A DNA stretch of 64,000 nt from Vibrio echinoideorum (GCF_024347455.1 NZ_AP025483.1:1736001-1800000); one strand, 5' to 3'. Positions 9,748 to 20,240 are shown, counted from the stretch's first letter. The notes: generated from the sequence alone by a model not told the origin. Program-made: numbers and translations.

Positions 9748-11367
9748 TTAGACCTTGAAGTATTTCAGTTGATCAGTGAGATGCTCAGTCGTGTTAGCCA
9801 TTTTCTGGCTGTCTTCCGCTAGTGATTGTGATGCTTGCAGTACCTCGTTTGCCGCTAAATGAATGCCGGTGACACTTTCACTCATTTCCGTTGCTACCGC
9901 ACTTTGTTGCTCAGAGGCCGCGGCAATCTGTGCCACCATGTCGTTAGCGTTATGTAACTCATTAACAATCACATCAAGTTGTTGGCGAGTTTCGTTAGAG
10001 GCGACGACACTATGATCGACTTTCTCATTACTGCTTTGCATCGCTTTAAAGGTACGCTCAGCTTGTTGAGTGAGTTTCTCAATCGTGTGTTGTACTTCAT
10101 TGGTTGAATTCTGAGTGCGACTCGCTAGGTTACGTACTTCGTCGGCAACGACCGCGAACCCCCTTCCTTGCTCGCCAGCACGAGCAGCTTCGATCGCTGC
10201 GTTTAATGCTAACAAGTTAGTTTGTTCTGATACGTCACGTATCACACTCACCACTTGGCTTATCTCAGTCACGCCAGATTGTAGATCTCTCACCAAATCG
10301 TTTGCTGTTGAAATGTTTTCTGAAACCTGAGAGATCGTCTTAGACGTTACCTGCATGTTCTCATCGTTTTGATTTGCATGATCGACGACTTTGTTCGTGC
10401 TCGCCGCAGTGTTCTCTGCATTAACAGCAACATCTGAAATGGTCGCGCTCATTTCTGTCATTGCGGTAGACAATAACTCAAGTTGAGCATGCTGTGAGTT
10501 AACGCTGGTTGCCGCCTCTTCACTGGCTTGAGCAATATGACTTGCCATATTACTGGATAAATCGGCTGACTCATTTGCGGTTCGCAACGTGCTTTGTAGT
10601 TTTTCGAGCATCGTATCAATTTGCTTGCTCATATCACCGAGTTCATCTTTACGCGTCATATTCATACGAACACGAAGATCACCATCTGCAATTTCATGGG
10701 TGTTATCAATAAGCTTATTAAGTGGCACAAGGATGTTGTTGGAGATCGCGTAGCCCATCGCAAACAACAGGCCTGAAAACACAACCGCCATAAGTCCCTC
10801 TTTTATCGCTAATGCATAGAATGCCTCTTGAATATCAGCGACTAAGATCCCAGACCCAATAACCCAGTTCCATTCCGGGAACAGTTGTACGTATGAAATT
10901 TTGTCTTTGAGTTCACCTTGGGGACTCATCCATTGGTAATCAAGAAAGCCTTTTTCCTCTGGAGAACGTGAAATGGTGACCATCTCACGCCAGTGGTACT
11001 TGCCTGCGCCATCTTTAAAATTGCTCGCGTTCTTGCCGTTAAGTTCCGGTTTTAACGGGTGAATAATAATGTTGAGCTGTTGGTTTAAGATCCAGAAATA
11101 ATTGGTGCTGTCATAACGAAGCGTTTCGATGGCGCGTAGCGCTTGTTCCTTGGCGACTTCCTCTCCAAGTACGTTTCGTTGGCTGTAGTAGTAGCTCGCT
11201 AAACTGACCGCCGTTTCAACTTGAGCGCTGAGTTTATCTTGGCGCTCCTCCATGGAGCTAGCGCGTTGTTGCATTAAATTAAAGGAGGACGCCATAACCA
11301 ATAGAACAACCGAGAAGATGACAATGGATACAAGCTTAGATTTGATAGAAAGGTTACTTAATTTCAT
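9748..11367 (-). CDS. methyl-accepting chemotaxis protein with Cache sensor
   Basis: A 539-residue chemoreceptor. Transmembrane helix 1 lies at about residues 12-30. A periplasmic single-Cache domain of the 'Y-WI' type follows ([17 protein letters not shown]), then transmembrane helix 2 near 190-208, a HAMP domain and the long signalling coiled coil. The hairpin tip has the nearly invariant [20 protein letters not shown] followed by [12 protein letters not shown]. Transcribed alone. The sCache type often binds small organic acids, but the ligand cannot be read from the sequence. Confidence 0.93.
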   Translation of the reverse strand: MKLSNLSIKSKLVSIVIFSVVLLVMASSFNLMQQRASSMEERQDKLSAQVETAVSLASYYYSQRNVLGEEVAKEQALRAIETLRYDSTNYFWILNQQLNIIIHPLKPELNGKNASNFKDGAGKYHWREMVTISRSPEEKGFLDYQWMSPQGELKDKISYVQLFPEWNWVIGSGILVADIQEAFYALAIKEGLMAVVFSGLLFAMGYAISNNILVPLNKLIDNTHEIADGDLRVRMNMTRKDELGDMSKQIDTMLEKLQSTLRTANESADLSSNMASHIAQASEEAATSVNSQHAQLELLSTAMTEMSATISDVAVNAENTAASTNKVVDHANQNDENMQVTSKTISQVSENISTANDLVRDLQSGVTEISQVVSVIRDVSEQTNLLALNAAIEAARAGEQGRGFAVVADEVRNLASRTQNSTNEVQHTIEKLTQQAERTFKAMQSSNEKVDHSVVASNETRQQLDVIVNELHNANDMVAQIAAASEQQSAVATEMSESVTGIHLAANEVLQASQSLAEDSQKMANTTEHLTDQLKYFKV

Positions 11368-11623
11368 AGCTGACTGACTTTACCTATTTGTTTTAATTAT
11401 TAATTTTGGATCAATGTATCAAAATTTTATAACGTACAGATGATATGCATCAAGATCGCGCAATATACACTGTGTTACATAAACAAAAAGAGGTATCTGT
11501 CAAACTGGAAGATATTGAGGTTTTAACGTAAATAGATTAGTAGAGCGGAATTTACGTGCTTGGGCTAAGAAAGCGTTATAACAGCCCAAGCATGTGACAA
11601 GTAATGATAGAAGTATGGAATGA

Positions 11624-13651
11624 TTAGAGATTAGACACCAATAACTGAGGCGTGGCTTTTTGTTGAAGGTAGATACTAAAGCGACTGCCCTTGCCGATTT
11701 CCGATTCAACACGTATCTCGCCGCCTGTTTGACTTAAGATACTTTGAGAGACTGACAAGCCTAAACCCGTGCCGTCTCTTTTGGTGGTATAGAAAGGTGA
11801 GAAGATGCGTTTCAGTTGCTCTTCTTTAATACCACAGCCTTCATCTTCGACATGAACGATAGCGCCGTGGGATACGCCATTTTCAACCCAATCTTCACTT
11901 GAGATAGTCAGTGTGCCCTGTCCATCCATCGCATGAATCGCATTCATTTGTAGGTTCACTAGAATCTGCAGCAATTGGTTTCGGTTTACCTCAACGGAGG
12001 TTTTAGCGGTAAGGTTAGAGACATAAACAATGCCTTTCTTCTTAGCGCCTGTTTTCACCAACGTGATGCTTTCATCCACAATCGGGTTAATGTGTTGCCA
12101 GGTGACTTCGTCTTGTACACCGCCATGTCGGCTGTATTGGAGCAAGCTTCGTGTGATATTTCGAATTCGGTCGATTTGCTCCATGATGGCTTGGACCTCT
12201 TCGTCTACGCGGCCAATGTCATTGCCTAACTCAAACTTCATCAATTCTACGTTGCCTAAAATCACGGCCGTTGGGTTATTGATCTCATGCGCAATGCCCG
12301 CGGTTAACTCGCCCAATGCCGCTAACTTTTCATTGACCACCAGCTTGTCTCTCGCCTGATTAAGCAGTTGGATATGGAGTTCAAGTTCTTCGGTTTTTTC
12401 TTTTAAGCTCGCAGTGCGCGAATGAACCTTACATTCTAATTCTGATGCCGCTTTTTGGATCTCTTGATTACGTTGGTGCAATAGATCCAACATCTTATCG
12501 AACTGTTTGGCAAGTAATGTAAGTTCGTGTTGATCATCCAAACCTAGCGTACCAATTCGTTTGTCTTGCCCCATCTGGACTAGCTTCACGACTTTATGGA
12601 TGCGTTCTATGGGGTTAAAAAGATCCCGAGCACCACGATGAACGATCAAACCTGAAACTAACAACAACACCACTATGGTAATACTGATTTCACCAAGGTT
12701 GGTTAGATACGTTTGTATGAGAGGCCAAATCAAATAACCGGTATAAAGCATGCCGATAACATTGTCGAATTGGTCATGGATTGGTTGATAGGCCGTGATG
12801 TACCAAGCATCGTAAACATAAGCACGATCAAGCCACTCTTTGCCTTCATTCAAAACTTTGGTATGAACTTCGTTAGACACGCGAGTACCAATTGCACGCC
12901 CTGCACTTTCTTCGCTACTCAGAGGTACGTTGGTGCTCACACGAAGATCATCTAGGAATACGGTAACGGTACCAATACGTCGGTTAAATCCTTCGCGTTG
13001 TGGGTAAATGAGGTTGCTGATTTGGTCAACTAACTGGGTGCTGTTATTGAGTAAAATGCCGCCATCAAGAAAACCAATCACATGCTCATTCTTGTCTCGG
13101 ATCGACACGACCGTTCGGCTGACCAAACCTCGTGTTTCTACATCTTGTCCGTTGAGCATTGGGACTTCGGCTTGTTTGGCTAGATTGCGATCGAGTTCAT
13201 TCAGTTCATCTCGGCTGAGTACATTGAAAAATGATTCTTTGTGCGTCAGATTGAGATATTCGAGCTTCTTATCCATACGTTCGACATTGCGCCAACGTAG
13301 AAAATCGAGTTTATAACGTTTCTTGTTTTCTGATACCCAGCGAGTGAGATCTTCTTTCGATATATCACTTCCAAGTTTCATTCGAAAATTGTAAGACTCA
13401 GCAAATGCGCGAACATTGTAAGCTTGCTGATTCTGAATCAAGTGAATGCTGTTGTCCGCAACATCTAAACGCTCGTCGACATCAATCAATGCACCCTGCC
13501 ACGTATAGTGAACAGACCAATACAATGTAATGGCAACCAACGCGCAAAGAGTCAAGATAATCGGAGCTGATGTCAGGAACAACAAACGATAACGCACCAT
13601 TGTTTTGAAACGGAACGTCCACTTCGACCACCAATGGCGTCTAATCGGCAT
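11624..13651 (-). CDS. sensor histidine kinase with Cache-type periplasmic domain
   Basis: A 675-residue membrane kinase. Transmembrane helix near residues 25-47, periplasmic Cache-like sensor to about 310, a second helix (ISITIVVLLLVSGLIVHRG), HAMP, a coiled coil, then HisKA with the phospho-acceptor in GIAHEINNPTAV. The HATPase domain has an N box (NLQMNAIHAM), a G1 box (VEDEGCGI) and a G2 box (DGTGLGLSVSQSI). This is the DctB/NtrB-like class that pairs with sigma-54 activators. The start overlaps the preceding activator gene by 11 bases; a shorter start at MVRYRLLF is possible. Given the neighbours, it probably controls the divergent tungstate operon. Confidence 0.92.
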   Translation of the reverse strand: MPIRRHWWSKWTFRFKTMVRYRLLFLTSAPIILTLCALVAITLYWSVHYTWQGALIDVDERLDVADNSIHLIQNQQAYNVRAFAESYNFRMKLGSDISKEDLTRWVSENKKRYKLDFLRWRNVERMDKKLEYLNLTHKESFFNVLSRDELNELDRNLAKQAEVPMLNGQDVETRGLVSRTVVSIRDKNEHVIGFLDGGILLNNSTQLVDQISNLIYPQREGFNRRIGTVTVFLDDLRVSTNVPLSSEESAGRAIGTRVSNEVHTKVLNEGKEWLDRAYVYDAWYITAYQPIHDQFDNVIGMLYTGYLIWPLIQTYLTNLGEISITIVVLLLVSGLIVHRGARDLFNPIERIHKVVKLVQMGQDKRIGTLGLDDQHELTLLAKQFDKMLDLLHQRNQEIQKAASELECKVHSRTASLKEKTEELELHIQLLNQARDKLVVNEKLAALGELTAGIAHEINNPTAVILGNVELMKFELGNDIGRVDEEVQAIMEQIDRIRNITRSLLQYSRHGGVQDEVTWQHINPIVDESITLVKTGAKKKGIVYVSNLTAKTSVEVNRNQLLQILVNLQMNAIHAMDGQGTLTISSEDWVENGVSHGAIVHVEDEGCGIKEEQLKRIFSPFYTTKRDGTGLGLSVSQSILSQTGGEIRVESEIGKGSRFSIYLQQKATPQLLVSNL

Positions 13652-15104
13652 ATTCAGAACCTTCTGTATTCCAATCTTTGTATTTGCGCTCTAATGTCTT
13701 GCGTGCAACACCGAGGTCCCTAGAAGCGGCAGATTTATTGCCATCATGAAAACTGACAAGTTGCTCAATGTGCGCTTTTTCTACTTCTTTGAGTGTCCAA
13801 TTGTTTGGATAACCTTCTGCAGCGTCATAGTTTTCCAAGTTAGGCACTTCAGATCCGTGTGACACCGTCACTGATATACTCGTCGGTGCCGGGTCACCGT
13901 TAATCTCACGCCAGTAGTGCGCTGGTGGCTTGTCTAAAAGAATGCATCGTTCGACTAAGTTTTTAAGTTCTCGGATATTCCCCGGCCATTCGTATTCATT
14001 CAATGCCAAGATGTCTTCATGCGCCCAATTGGGTACAGGCACCCCTAGTTCACTCGATAACAAGCGCGTAAAGTAAGGAACAAGCTCAATCAAATCAGAC
14101 GGACGCTCTCTTAAAGGTACTACATCAATCTTGAGTACATTGAGTCGATAGAATAGATCTCGGCGGAAGTGCCCTTTATCGACCTCATCTTGAAGGTTAC
14201 GATTAGTAGCCGCGACAACACGTACGTCAACGGCGATCTCTTTCTCACTACCAACCGGACGAATTGTACGTTGCTCTAAAACTCGCAATAACGCTGCTTG
14301 CATTGGTAATGGCATTTCGCCTATTTCATCAAGGAACAACGTGCCGCCACTCGCGACTCTAAATAGACCTTCACGATTTTTCTTCGCGCCAGTAAATGCA
14401 CCCGAAGTATGACCAAATAACTCGCTTTCTAAAAGTTCTGGAGCAATCGCCCCACAGTTAATTGGCACAAATGGACCAGTACGTTTACTGGCTTCATGCA
14501 CGCCACGTGCAACCAACTCTTTACCAGTACCTGACTCACCTTCGATAAGTACTGATGCTCGTGATGGTGCAAACTGACTGATAAGTTGTTTAAGTTGTTT
14601 TGTTTTATCTGAACTACCGATCAATTCGGTCTTGATATGACGACTGATATCTCGCTTGAGCGCATATTGCATTCGTTGGTCTAGGCGTTTATCCATGCAA
14701 CGAAGTACAGCTTGTATCATCTGCTCTAAATTGAATGGTTTAAGAATGAAGTCTGAAGCACCAAGCTTAAGTGCGGATATGGTCATATCTAGATCGGCGT
14801 AGCCTGTCATGAAAATAACATCAGCACGCTTATCGGCATCGTTGAAGGCTTCTTCCCACTCAATCCCAGAACGGCCAGGAAGATTGATATCGAGAACGAT
14901 AAGATCAAAATGCTCATTACAACGTAGGATCTCAGCCTCTTCTACTGAACCAGCGCTCGAAACCTTACCAAATAACTTACCTAGTGCTTTCTTGAGAATT
15001 GCTTGCATGCCAATTTCATCATCTACCACCAAGACGGAAAACGCCTGATATTGAGTCAATGTATTTAGATTGAGATTAGATGCAGTTGAACTAGGTAAAG
15101 ACAT
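13641..15104 (-). CDS. sigma-54-dependent response regulator (NtrC family)
   Basis: A three-domain activator of about 487 residues from the ATG chosen here; an upstream in-frame TTG at 15170 would add 22 residues. The receiver domain begins VLVVDDEIG, with the phospho-acceptor in [13 protein letters not shown]. The AAA+ domain has Walker A GESGTGKE, the sigma-54 contact loop GAFTGA and Walker [14 protein letters not shown]. The C-terminal Fis-type helix-turn-helix is [20 protein letters not shown]. It is divergent from tupA, whose upstream DNA carries a strong sigma-54 promoter and two tandem boxes, so it is the obvious local regulator. Forms an operon with the histidine kinase at 11624-13651. 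Confidence 0.94.
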   Translation of the reverse strand: MSLPSSTASNLNLNTLTQYQAFSVLVVDDEIGMQAILKKALGKLFGKVSSAGSVEEAEILRCNEHFDLIVLDINLPGRSGIEWEEAFNDADKRADVIFMTGYADLDMTISALKLGASDFILKPFNLEQMIQAVLRCMDKRLDQRMQYALKRDISRHIKTELIGSSDKTKQLKQLISQFAPSRASVLIEGESGTGKELVARGVHEASKRTGPFVPINCGAIAPELLESELFGHTSGAFTGAKKNREGLFRVASGGTLFLDEIGEMPLPMQAALLRVLEQRTIRPVGSEKEIAVDVRVVAATNRNLQDEVDKGHFRRDLFYRLNVLKIDVVPLRERPSDLIELVPYFTRLLSSELGVPVPNWAHEDILALNEYEWPGNIRELKNLVERCILLDKPPAHYWREINGDPAPTSISVTVSHGSEVPNLENYDAAEGYPNNWTLKEVEKAHIEQLVSFHDGNKSAASRDLGVARKTLERKYKDWNTEGSEYAD

Positions 15105-15172
15105 ATTGGTAAGCCCATAGGGAAAGTTGGGACAGAGTGTACCAATTAACCTTTTCTTCAACAGGGGCAATG

Positions 15173-15237
15173 TGCGACATTTTGTCCTAGCTCATGTTTT
15201 GTTTCAATTTATCGGGTCAAATGGCGCAATTTAGTCC
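15173..15237. promoter_or_regulatory. two tandem activator-like boxes upstream of tupA
   Basis: TGCGACATTTTGTCC (15173-15187) and GGCGCAATTTAGTCC (15223-15237) share 11 of 15 positions and are 50 bases apart. The first contains the dyad GACA-N3-TGTC. The second ends 41 bases before the sigma-54 promoter, a normal distance for an NtrC-type enhancer. Proposed binding sites of the adjacent response regulator; this is inference from position and repetition. Confidence 0.55.
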
Positions 15238-15277
15238 GAAATAACAGCAATTTAATGAGATCTGATGCATGATTTAT

Positions 15278-15293
15278 TGGCATTAAGCTTGCT
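15278..15293 (+). promoter_or_regulatory. sigma-54 promoter of the tup-mob-moe operon
   Basis: TGGCATTAAGCTTGCT has the -24 GG and -12 GC at the exact required spacing and matches the TGGCAC-N5-TTGCW consensus at all but one informative position. It points toward tupA, about 115-130 bases upstream of its start. The presence of a divergent sigma-54 activator gene supports it strongly. Confidence 0.85.
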
Positions 15294-15406
15294 TGTAAGG
15301 GGATGATTTCTAATTCCAAAAATTAGCGTCTTGTGCACATGACCTTCTTCGAGCCCTTTATATTGAAGGCATGTCATTCATTTATAACAAAATGGACATA
15401 ATAATA

Positions 15407-16213
15407 ATGAAAGCAATTCCCTTAACCATTGCAGCTCTATCTATCGTCAGTTACACGGCTAGCAGCGCAGAAGACACCACACATATAAAACTAGCAACCA
15501 CCACAAGTACCTATCACTCTGGTTTGCTCGATTACCTATTACCTGAGTTTGAAAAAGATTCCGGTATCAAAGTGGACGTGTTAGCGGCAGGTACGGGTAA
15601 ATCACTACGCATGGGCGAAAACGGCGACGTCGATCTTGTGATGACGCACGCCCCTAAAGCGGAAGCGAATTTCGTTGAAAAAGGCTACGGCGTTCTACCA
15701 CGTAAACTAATGTACAACGACTTTGTGATCGTTGGTCCTCAAACCGATCCGGCTAAAATCGCTTCTCAAGAAAATATTGCTGAAGTATTCAAAGCTATCG
15801 CAGCGAATAACGTTACTTTTGTTTCTCGTGGCGACGATTCCGGTACTCATAAGAAAGAGATGGGTATTTGGGCACAAACCAAAATGGAACCAAACTTCGG
15901 TGGCTACCGCAGCGTAGGTCAAGGCATGGGGCCTACTCTGAACATGGCGTCAGAGATGCAAGGTTACACAATGACAGACCGTGGTACTTGGTTGGCTTAC
16001 CAAAACAAACTTGACCTTAAAGTTTTGTTCCAAGGCGACAAAAACCTATTCAACCCTTATCAAGTGATTCTGGTGAACCCGGAGCGTTACCCTACAATTA
16101 ACTATCAATCTGCGAAAGTATTCAGTGATTGGTTGGTTAACCCTAAAGGGCAAAAGCTAATCAACGACTTTAAGCTTCACGGCAAGCAGCTGTTCGTTGC
16201 TAGCGCAGAATAG
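15407..16213 (+). CDS. tupA: tungstate ABC transporter substrate-binding protein
   Basis: The periplasmic oxyanion-binding protein of a TupABC-type tungstate importer. Residues 1-21 from the chosen ATG form a signal peptide (MKAIPLTIAALSIVSYTASS). The mature start has LATTTSTYHSGLLDYLLPEF, followed by AAGTGKSLRMGENGDVDLVM; the TTTST motif is the oxyanion-binding loop of TupA. Earlier in-frame ATGs at 15371 and 15392 exist but would spoil the signal peptide, and none has a good ribosome site. First gene of the sigma-54-controlled operon. Molybdate is a possible alternative ligand. Confidence 0.88.
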   Translation: MKAIPLTIAALSIVSYTASSAEDTTHIKLATTTSTYHSGLLDYLLPEFEKDSGIKVDVLAAGTGKSLRMGENGDVDLVMTHAPKAEANFVEKGYGVLPRKLMYNDFVIVGPQTDPAKIASQENIAEVFKAIAANNVTFVSRGDDSGTHKKEMGIWAQTKMEPNFGGYRSVGQGMGPTLNMASEMQGYTMTDRGTWLAYQNKLDLKVLFQGDKNLFNPYQVILVNPERYPTINYQSAKVFSDWLVNPKGQKLINDFKLHGKQLFVASAE

Positions 16214-16272
16214 TCAACAAAGCACTATTCTTTACTACGTGGCATTAACGTTAGAGAAAGTCACTTAGTAAA

Positions 16273-16299
16273 AGCTGTTAGATTTTATTAACGACAGCT
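16273..16299. promoter_or_regulatory. hairpin in the tupA-tupB gap
   Basis: AGCTGT and ACAGCT form a short stem in the 206-base gap between tupA and tupB. Such hairpins often protect the binding-protein message or reduce read-through to the permease genes. Weak evidence; no T-run. Confidence 0.35.
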
Positions 16300-16419
16300 C
16301 TTATAAACGACCGCTTTAACAGACAATAGCTGACCAATTAAGCTTCACGTGTATTGAGTCAGCTATGATTAAACCAGTCATACCTTTAAGACTTATTGTC
16401 GATCGAAACGAGATACTTC

Positions 16420-17118
16420 ATGACCCTATGGCAAACAACGCTTGATGCATTAAATTTACTGGTGAGCTTTGACCACGAATTGTGGAAAATAGTCGCGGTA
16501 TCTTTCAGCGTATCTTTGTCCGCCATTTCATTGGTGATTGTGCCCGCAATCATTATGGCTTTTTTATTGGCGTATACCGAGTTTCCGGGGAAATGGGCAT
16601 TACTTTCAGTGATCAACACCCTGCAAGCCATCCCTACGGTTGTGATCGGCTTGTTGATGTACATGATGTTATCTCGCTCGGGTCCTTTGGGTGACTGGCA
16701 ATTGCTGTTCACACAAAAGGCGATGATATTGGGTCAAATGCTGATCTGTTTCCCTATTCTTGTCGCAATGATGCATGGTGCGCTGCAAGCCAGTGACCGT
16801 CGTGCCGTCGAAACCGCTCGTACTCTGGGTGTCTCAACAACTCGAGTTGCATCTACATTGATTTGGGAAACTCGCTTTCCTTTAATGGCTGCAACCATCG
16901 CGGCATTTTCTCGCATCGTCACTGAGGTGGGTTGTTCAATGATGGTCGGCGGTAACATTATGGGAATGACAAGAAATATTCCAACGGCTATTGCCATGGA
17001 GAGCCACAAAGGCGCGTTTGCACAAGGTGTCGCGTTGGGTATGGTTTTACTTGCACTGGCATTAGCCCTTAACTTTTTTCTCTCCAGTGTGAGAGGAAAA
17101 GGCTATTTAAGAACTTAG
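16420..17118 (+). CDS. tupB: tungstate ABC transporter permease
   Basis: A 232-residue inner-membrane permease from the ATG at 16420 (an upstream TTG would add eight residues). It has about five transmembrane helices and the ABC-permease EAA-like loop (DRRAVETARTLGVSTTRVASTLIW). The conserved segment NTLQAIPTVVIGLLMYMMLSR is typical of TupB/WtpB permeases. Ten bases separate it from tupC. With TupA and TupC it forms the importer that supplies tungsten or molybdenum for pterin cofactors made by the downstream genes. Confidence 0.9.
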   Translation: MTLWQTTLDALNLLVSFDHELWKIVAVSFSVSLSAISLVIVPAIIMAFLLAYTEFPGKWALLSVINTLQAIPTVVIGLLMYMMLSRSGPLGDWQLLFTQKAMILGQMLICFPILVAMMHGALQASDRRAVETARTLGVSTTRVASTLIWETRFPLMAATIAAFSRIVTEVGCSMMVGGNIMGMTRNIPTAIAMESHKGAFAQGVALGMVLLALALALNFFLSSVRGKGYLRT

Positions 17119-17128
17119 GAACGCTGTC

Positions 17129-17848
17129 ATGAGTATAAAAATAACAACACAGCAAATCTCAATGCGCTACAAAGAGCGCGTTTTGTTCCATATTCCCGAA
17201 TTGTCGATCGGTCCTAACGATGCCATTTATCTTAAAGGCGATAATGGCGTTGGTAAAACGACCCTGCTCAAAATCTTGTCAGGATTAATTCAGCCAAGCT
17301 CTGGACGCATTCAATCTCCTACTCAAAGCTGGCAGCAGATTTTATTCCCAAGGCTCAAGTTCAAAGACATCATCTATTTACATCAAACTCCTTACCTTTT
17401 TGATGGTTCGGTGTACCAAAATGTCGCTTATGGCATTCGCTTTAATAAAGAGAGCCAAAAAGATAAGCGAGCTCAAATAATTAACGCGTTGAGAATGGTA
17501 GGTTTAGAAACTCTCGCAGACGAGCATATTTCTGTTCTGTCTGGTGGTGAACGTCAACGCGTTGCAATGGCTCGAGCTTGGATTCTAAAACCTTCAATCT
17601 TGCTTATGGATGAACCAAGTGCCTCTTTAGATAAAGAATCTATTGAAAGATTGGTGATTATGGCTGAAGATCTTCTTCAGAGAGGCGCAAGTTTGGTCAT
17701 TACTAGTCATCAAACTAACGCGTTAACCGATTTATGTAAGAAGCAATGGTGGATCAAAGACAGTACTTTGACTGAGTCGCCGCTTCTACAAGTTATTCAA
17801 AAAAACAGAGCACAAGAGAATATTTATGCTGCTTCCCACGCAAACTAG
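17129..17848 (+). CDS. tupC: tungstate ABC transporter ATP-binding protein
   Basis: A 239-residue ATPase subunit. Walker A is GDNGVGKTT near residue 37, the signature is [14 protein letters not shown], and Walker B is [12 protein letters not shown] with the switch histidine in VITSHQ. It lacks the long C-terminal oxyanion-sensing domain of ModC. The end overlaps mobA by 23 bases, tying metal import to cofactor synthesis. Confidence 0.9.
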   Translation: MSIKITTQQISMRYKERVLFHIPELSIGPNDAIYLKGDNGVGKTTLLKILSGLIQPSSGRIQSPTQSWQQILFPRLKFKDIIYLHQTPYLFDGSVYQNVAYGIRFNKESQKDKRAQIINALRMVGLETLADEHISVLSGGERQRVAMARAWILKPSILLMDEPSASLDKESIERLVIMAEDLLQRGASLVITSHQTNALTDLCKKQWWIKDSTLTESPLLQVIQKNRAQENIYAASHAN

Positions 17849-18410
17849 TTGGGTTATTTTAGCTGGCGGACAGGCCAGCCGTATGGGCGGAAAAGACAAA
17901 GGGCTTGTTGAACTCAACGGGTCACCGCTTATTCAATACGTTATAAACAAGCTGTCACAACAAGATGTCAGCATTACTATCAATGCCAACCGTAACTTAG
18001 ACCGCTACCAAGTATTTGCGCCAGTTGTGTCTGACTCCTTTCCTGATTACCCTGGCCCTTTGGGTGGTATTCATGCTGGTCTTAAAAATGCGAGCACAGA
18101 TTGGGTTGGCTTTGTTCCTTGCGATAGCCCTCAAATCAGTGACGATCTCGTAGAACGCTTTTGTTCGGCAGTAAAAGAAGACAGTGACATTCTTGTCGCT
18201 CACGACGGCGAATTTAAGCAACCAGTATTCACCCTATTCCACAAACGTGTTCTTCCAAAGTTGGAAGCGTTTTTGGAACGTGGTGATCGTAAAATCATCT
18301 TGCTATATAAAGAGTGTGTAACTGAGTACGTGGATTTTAGCGACTCACCTAACTGCTTTGTAAATTTGAATACGCCAGAAGAACTCACCCAATTCGGAAC
18401 GCTTCAATAA
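17826..18410 (+). CDS. mobA: molybdenum cofactor guanylyltransferase
   Basis: A 194-residue enzyme that transfers GMP to molybdopterin, giving the bis-MGD cofactor used by formate dehydrogenase, nitrate and TMAO/DMSO reductases. The nucleotide-binding signature [17 protein letters not shown] lies near the N-terminus, followed by [11 protein letters not shown] and VPCDSPQI, all typical of MobA. It begins inside the end of tupC and overlaps the next gene by one base, so the operon is tightly coupled. Confidence 0.95.
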   Translation: MLLPTQTSWVILAGGQASRMGGKDKGLVELNGSPLIQYVINKLSQQDVSITINANRNLDRYQVFAPVVSDSFPDYPGPLGGIHAGLKNASTDWVGFVPCDSPQISDDLVERFCSAVKEDSDILVAHDGEFKQPVFTLFHKRVLPKLEAFLERGDRKIILLYKECVTEYVDFSDSPNCFVNLNTPEELTQFGTLQ

Positions 18411-20227
18411 TGAAAGATTCTAAACAACGCCCTAACCTTCCTCTATTGGGTTTTGCTGCTTACAGTGGCACAGGCAAAACAACCGTATTGGAAGCTTTGT
18501 TACCTCTGTTGACTAACGCTGGCATCAAAGTCGGCGTTCTGAAGCACGCTCACCACGATTTCGATGTCGATAAGCCAGGCAAAGACAGCTACCGCCTTCG
18601 TAAAGCAGGTGCGAACCAAATGCTGATAGCTTCTCGTAACCGTCATGTGATGATGACAGAGACGCCAGATGCTGAAGCGGATTTTGATTACCTTCTAACA
18701 CGCTTCGATACAAACACGCTGGATTTGATTCTGGTTGAAGGCTGCAAGAACATTGCCTTCCCGAAAATTGAATTGCACAGAGACGAAGTCGGCAAACCTT
18801 GGCTGTATCCAAACGATGACAACATTATTGCTATCGCTTCAGACAGCCAAGTTGAATCAGATCTTCCACAAATGGCGATCAGCGACTTAGAAGCGATTCG
18901 TGATTTCATCATCAAATATGCTCAGTCATTCGACCCTTCATCGACAACAAGCAAAACAGTGTCGTGTTCATCTTCAAAAGACGATACACCTGTTGTGTGT
19001 TGTGATTCCTTCTCTCCTGCTGGTCTAAGCGTTACGCAAGGTCAGCAAAAGATCGTCGATAGTATTGATGCGTTGGTCCTAACTGAATCAGTGGTGTTAG
19101 AAAAAGGCTACGGTCGCGTATTGGCTGAAGATGTGATCTCGCCAATCAATGTGCCTCAAAACACCAACTCTGCGATGGATGGCTATGCAATCCGCAGTGA
19201 AGATTTAGAACTGGATAGCTACCAACTGGTTGCTGAAGTCATGGCTGGTCACAGCTACGATAAAACCGTTCAACAAGGTGAAGCGGTTAAGATCATGACG
19301 GGTGCTACAATGCCTGAAGGCGTTGATGTGGTCGTGATGCGTGAACAAGCCGTTCAACAAGATAACAAGGTTAGCTTCCCAGACGCTAAAATTTCTGTAG
19401 GACAAAATGTCCGCATGGCGGGCGAAGATTTAGAGATCGGTCAACCTGTCTTTACACGTGGTACACGAATTCAATCACCTGAAATGGGTATGATGGCATC
19501 GTTAGGTTTTGGTACTTGCCCTGTTCTTCGTAAAGTGAAAGTGGGTGTGTTCTCGACTGGTGACGAAGTTCAAGCGCCGGGTAGCGAGCAAAAGCCAAAC
19601 TCTATCTACGACTCTAACCGTTTTACTATCATTGGTATGCTTCAAAAGCTGGGTTGCGACATCGTTGACTACGGCATTATCGAAGATGACGAACAAAAGA
19701 TGATGGACGTGCTTCATGCTGCGTCGTTAGAGACTGACATGGTGTTAACGTCTGGTGGCGTGTCTGTTGGTGATGCTGACTACATTAAACTCGCATTAGA
19801 TAAGCTGGGTGAGATTAACTTCTGGCGTATCAACATGCGCCCGGGTCGCCCTCTTGCTTACGGAAAAATTGAAGATAAACCTTTCTTCGGTTTACCGGGT
19901 AACCCAGTAGCCGTGATGGTGTCGTTCATTAACTTTGTAGAACCAGCAATTCGCAAACTGCAAGGTCAAACCAACTGGATACCAGTGAAAGCGAACGCAG
20001 TAGCGACTGAACAGCTACGTTCTCGCCAAGGCCGTACTGAATTTAGTCGTGGTGTGTTCTCGATGAACGAATCCGGCGTGCTTGAAGTGAAAACAACCGG
20101 CAAGCAAGGCTCAGGCATCTTGCGTTCAATGAGCGAAGCAAACTGCTTAATCGAAATTTCACCTGCGGTAGACACTGTAAAAGTCGGTGAAACGGTAACG
20201 ATTATTCCACTGCAAGGCCGTGTTTAA
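18410..20227 (+). CDS. MobB-MoeA fusion: GTP-binding adaptor plus molybdopterin molybdotransferase
   Basis: A 605-residue fusion. Residues about 10-175 are MobB: P-loop GFAAYSGTGKTTVLEALLPL, then VLKHAHHDFDVDKPGKDSYR and LVEGCKN. A Ser/Thr/Cys-rich linker (about 180-205, including VVCCDSF) joins it to a complete MoeA (about 210-605). The MoeA part has NTNSAMDGYAI, IMTGATMP, GVFSTGDEV, YDSNR, TSGGVSVGDADY and GLPGNPVAV. MoeA inserts molybdate (or tungstate) into adenylylated molybdopterin, and MobB assists guanylylation with MobA. Such fusions are known in some bacteria. It is the last gene of the tup operon and is followed by a terminator. Confidence 0.94.
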   Translation: MKDSKQRPNLPLLGFAAYSGTGKTTVLEALLPLLTNAGIKVGVLKHAHHDFDVDKPGKDSYRLRKAGANQMLIASRNRHVMMTETPDAEADFDYLLTRFDTNTLDLILVEGCKNIAFPKIELHRDEVGKPWLYPNDDNIIAIASDSQVESDLPQMAISDLEAIRDFIIKYAQSFDPSSTTSKTVSCSSSKDDTPVVCCDSFSPAGLSVTQGQQKIVDSIDALVLTESVVLEKGYGRVLAEDVISPINVPQNTNSAMDGYAIRSEDLELDSYQLVAEVMAGHSYDKTVQQGEAVKIMTGATMPEGVDVVVMREQAVQQDNKVSFPDAKISVGQNVRMAGEDLEIGQPVFTRGTRIQSPEMGMMASLGFGTCPVLRKVKVGVFSTGDEVQAPGSEQKPNSIYDSNRFTIIGMLQKLGCDIVDYGIIEDDEQKMMDVLHAASLETDMVLTSGGVSVGDADYIKLALDKLGEINFWRINMRPGRPLAYGKIEDKPFFGLPGNPVAVMVSFINFVEPAIRKLQGQTNWIPVKANAVATEQLRSRQGRTEFSRGVFSMNESGVLEVKTTGKQGSGILRSMSEANCLIEISPAVDTVKVGETVTIIPLQGRV

Positions 20228-20240
20228 TTGAAGGTTCAAT

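Noticed and set aside
10115..10330. Open frames antisense to the chemoreceptor gene
   Set aside because: They mirror the conserved signalling-tip sequence on the other strand and are shadows.
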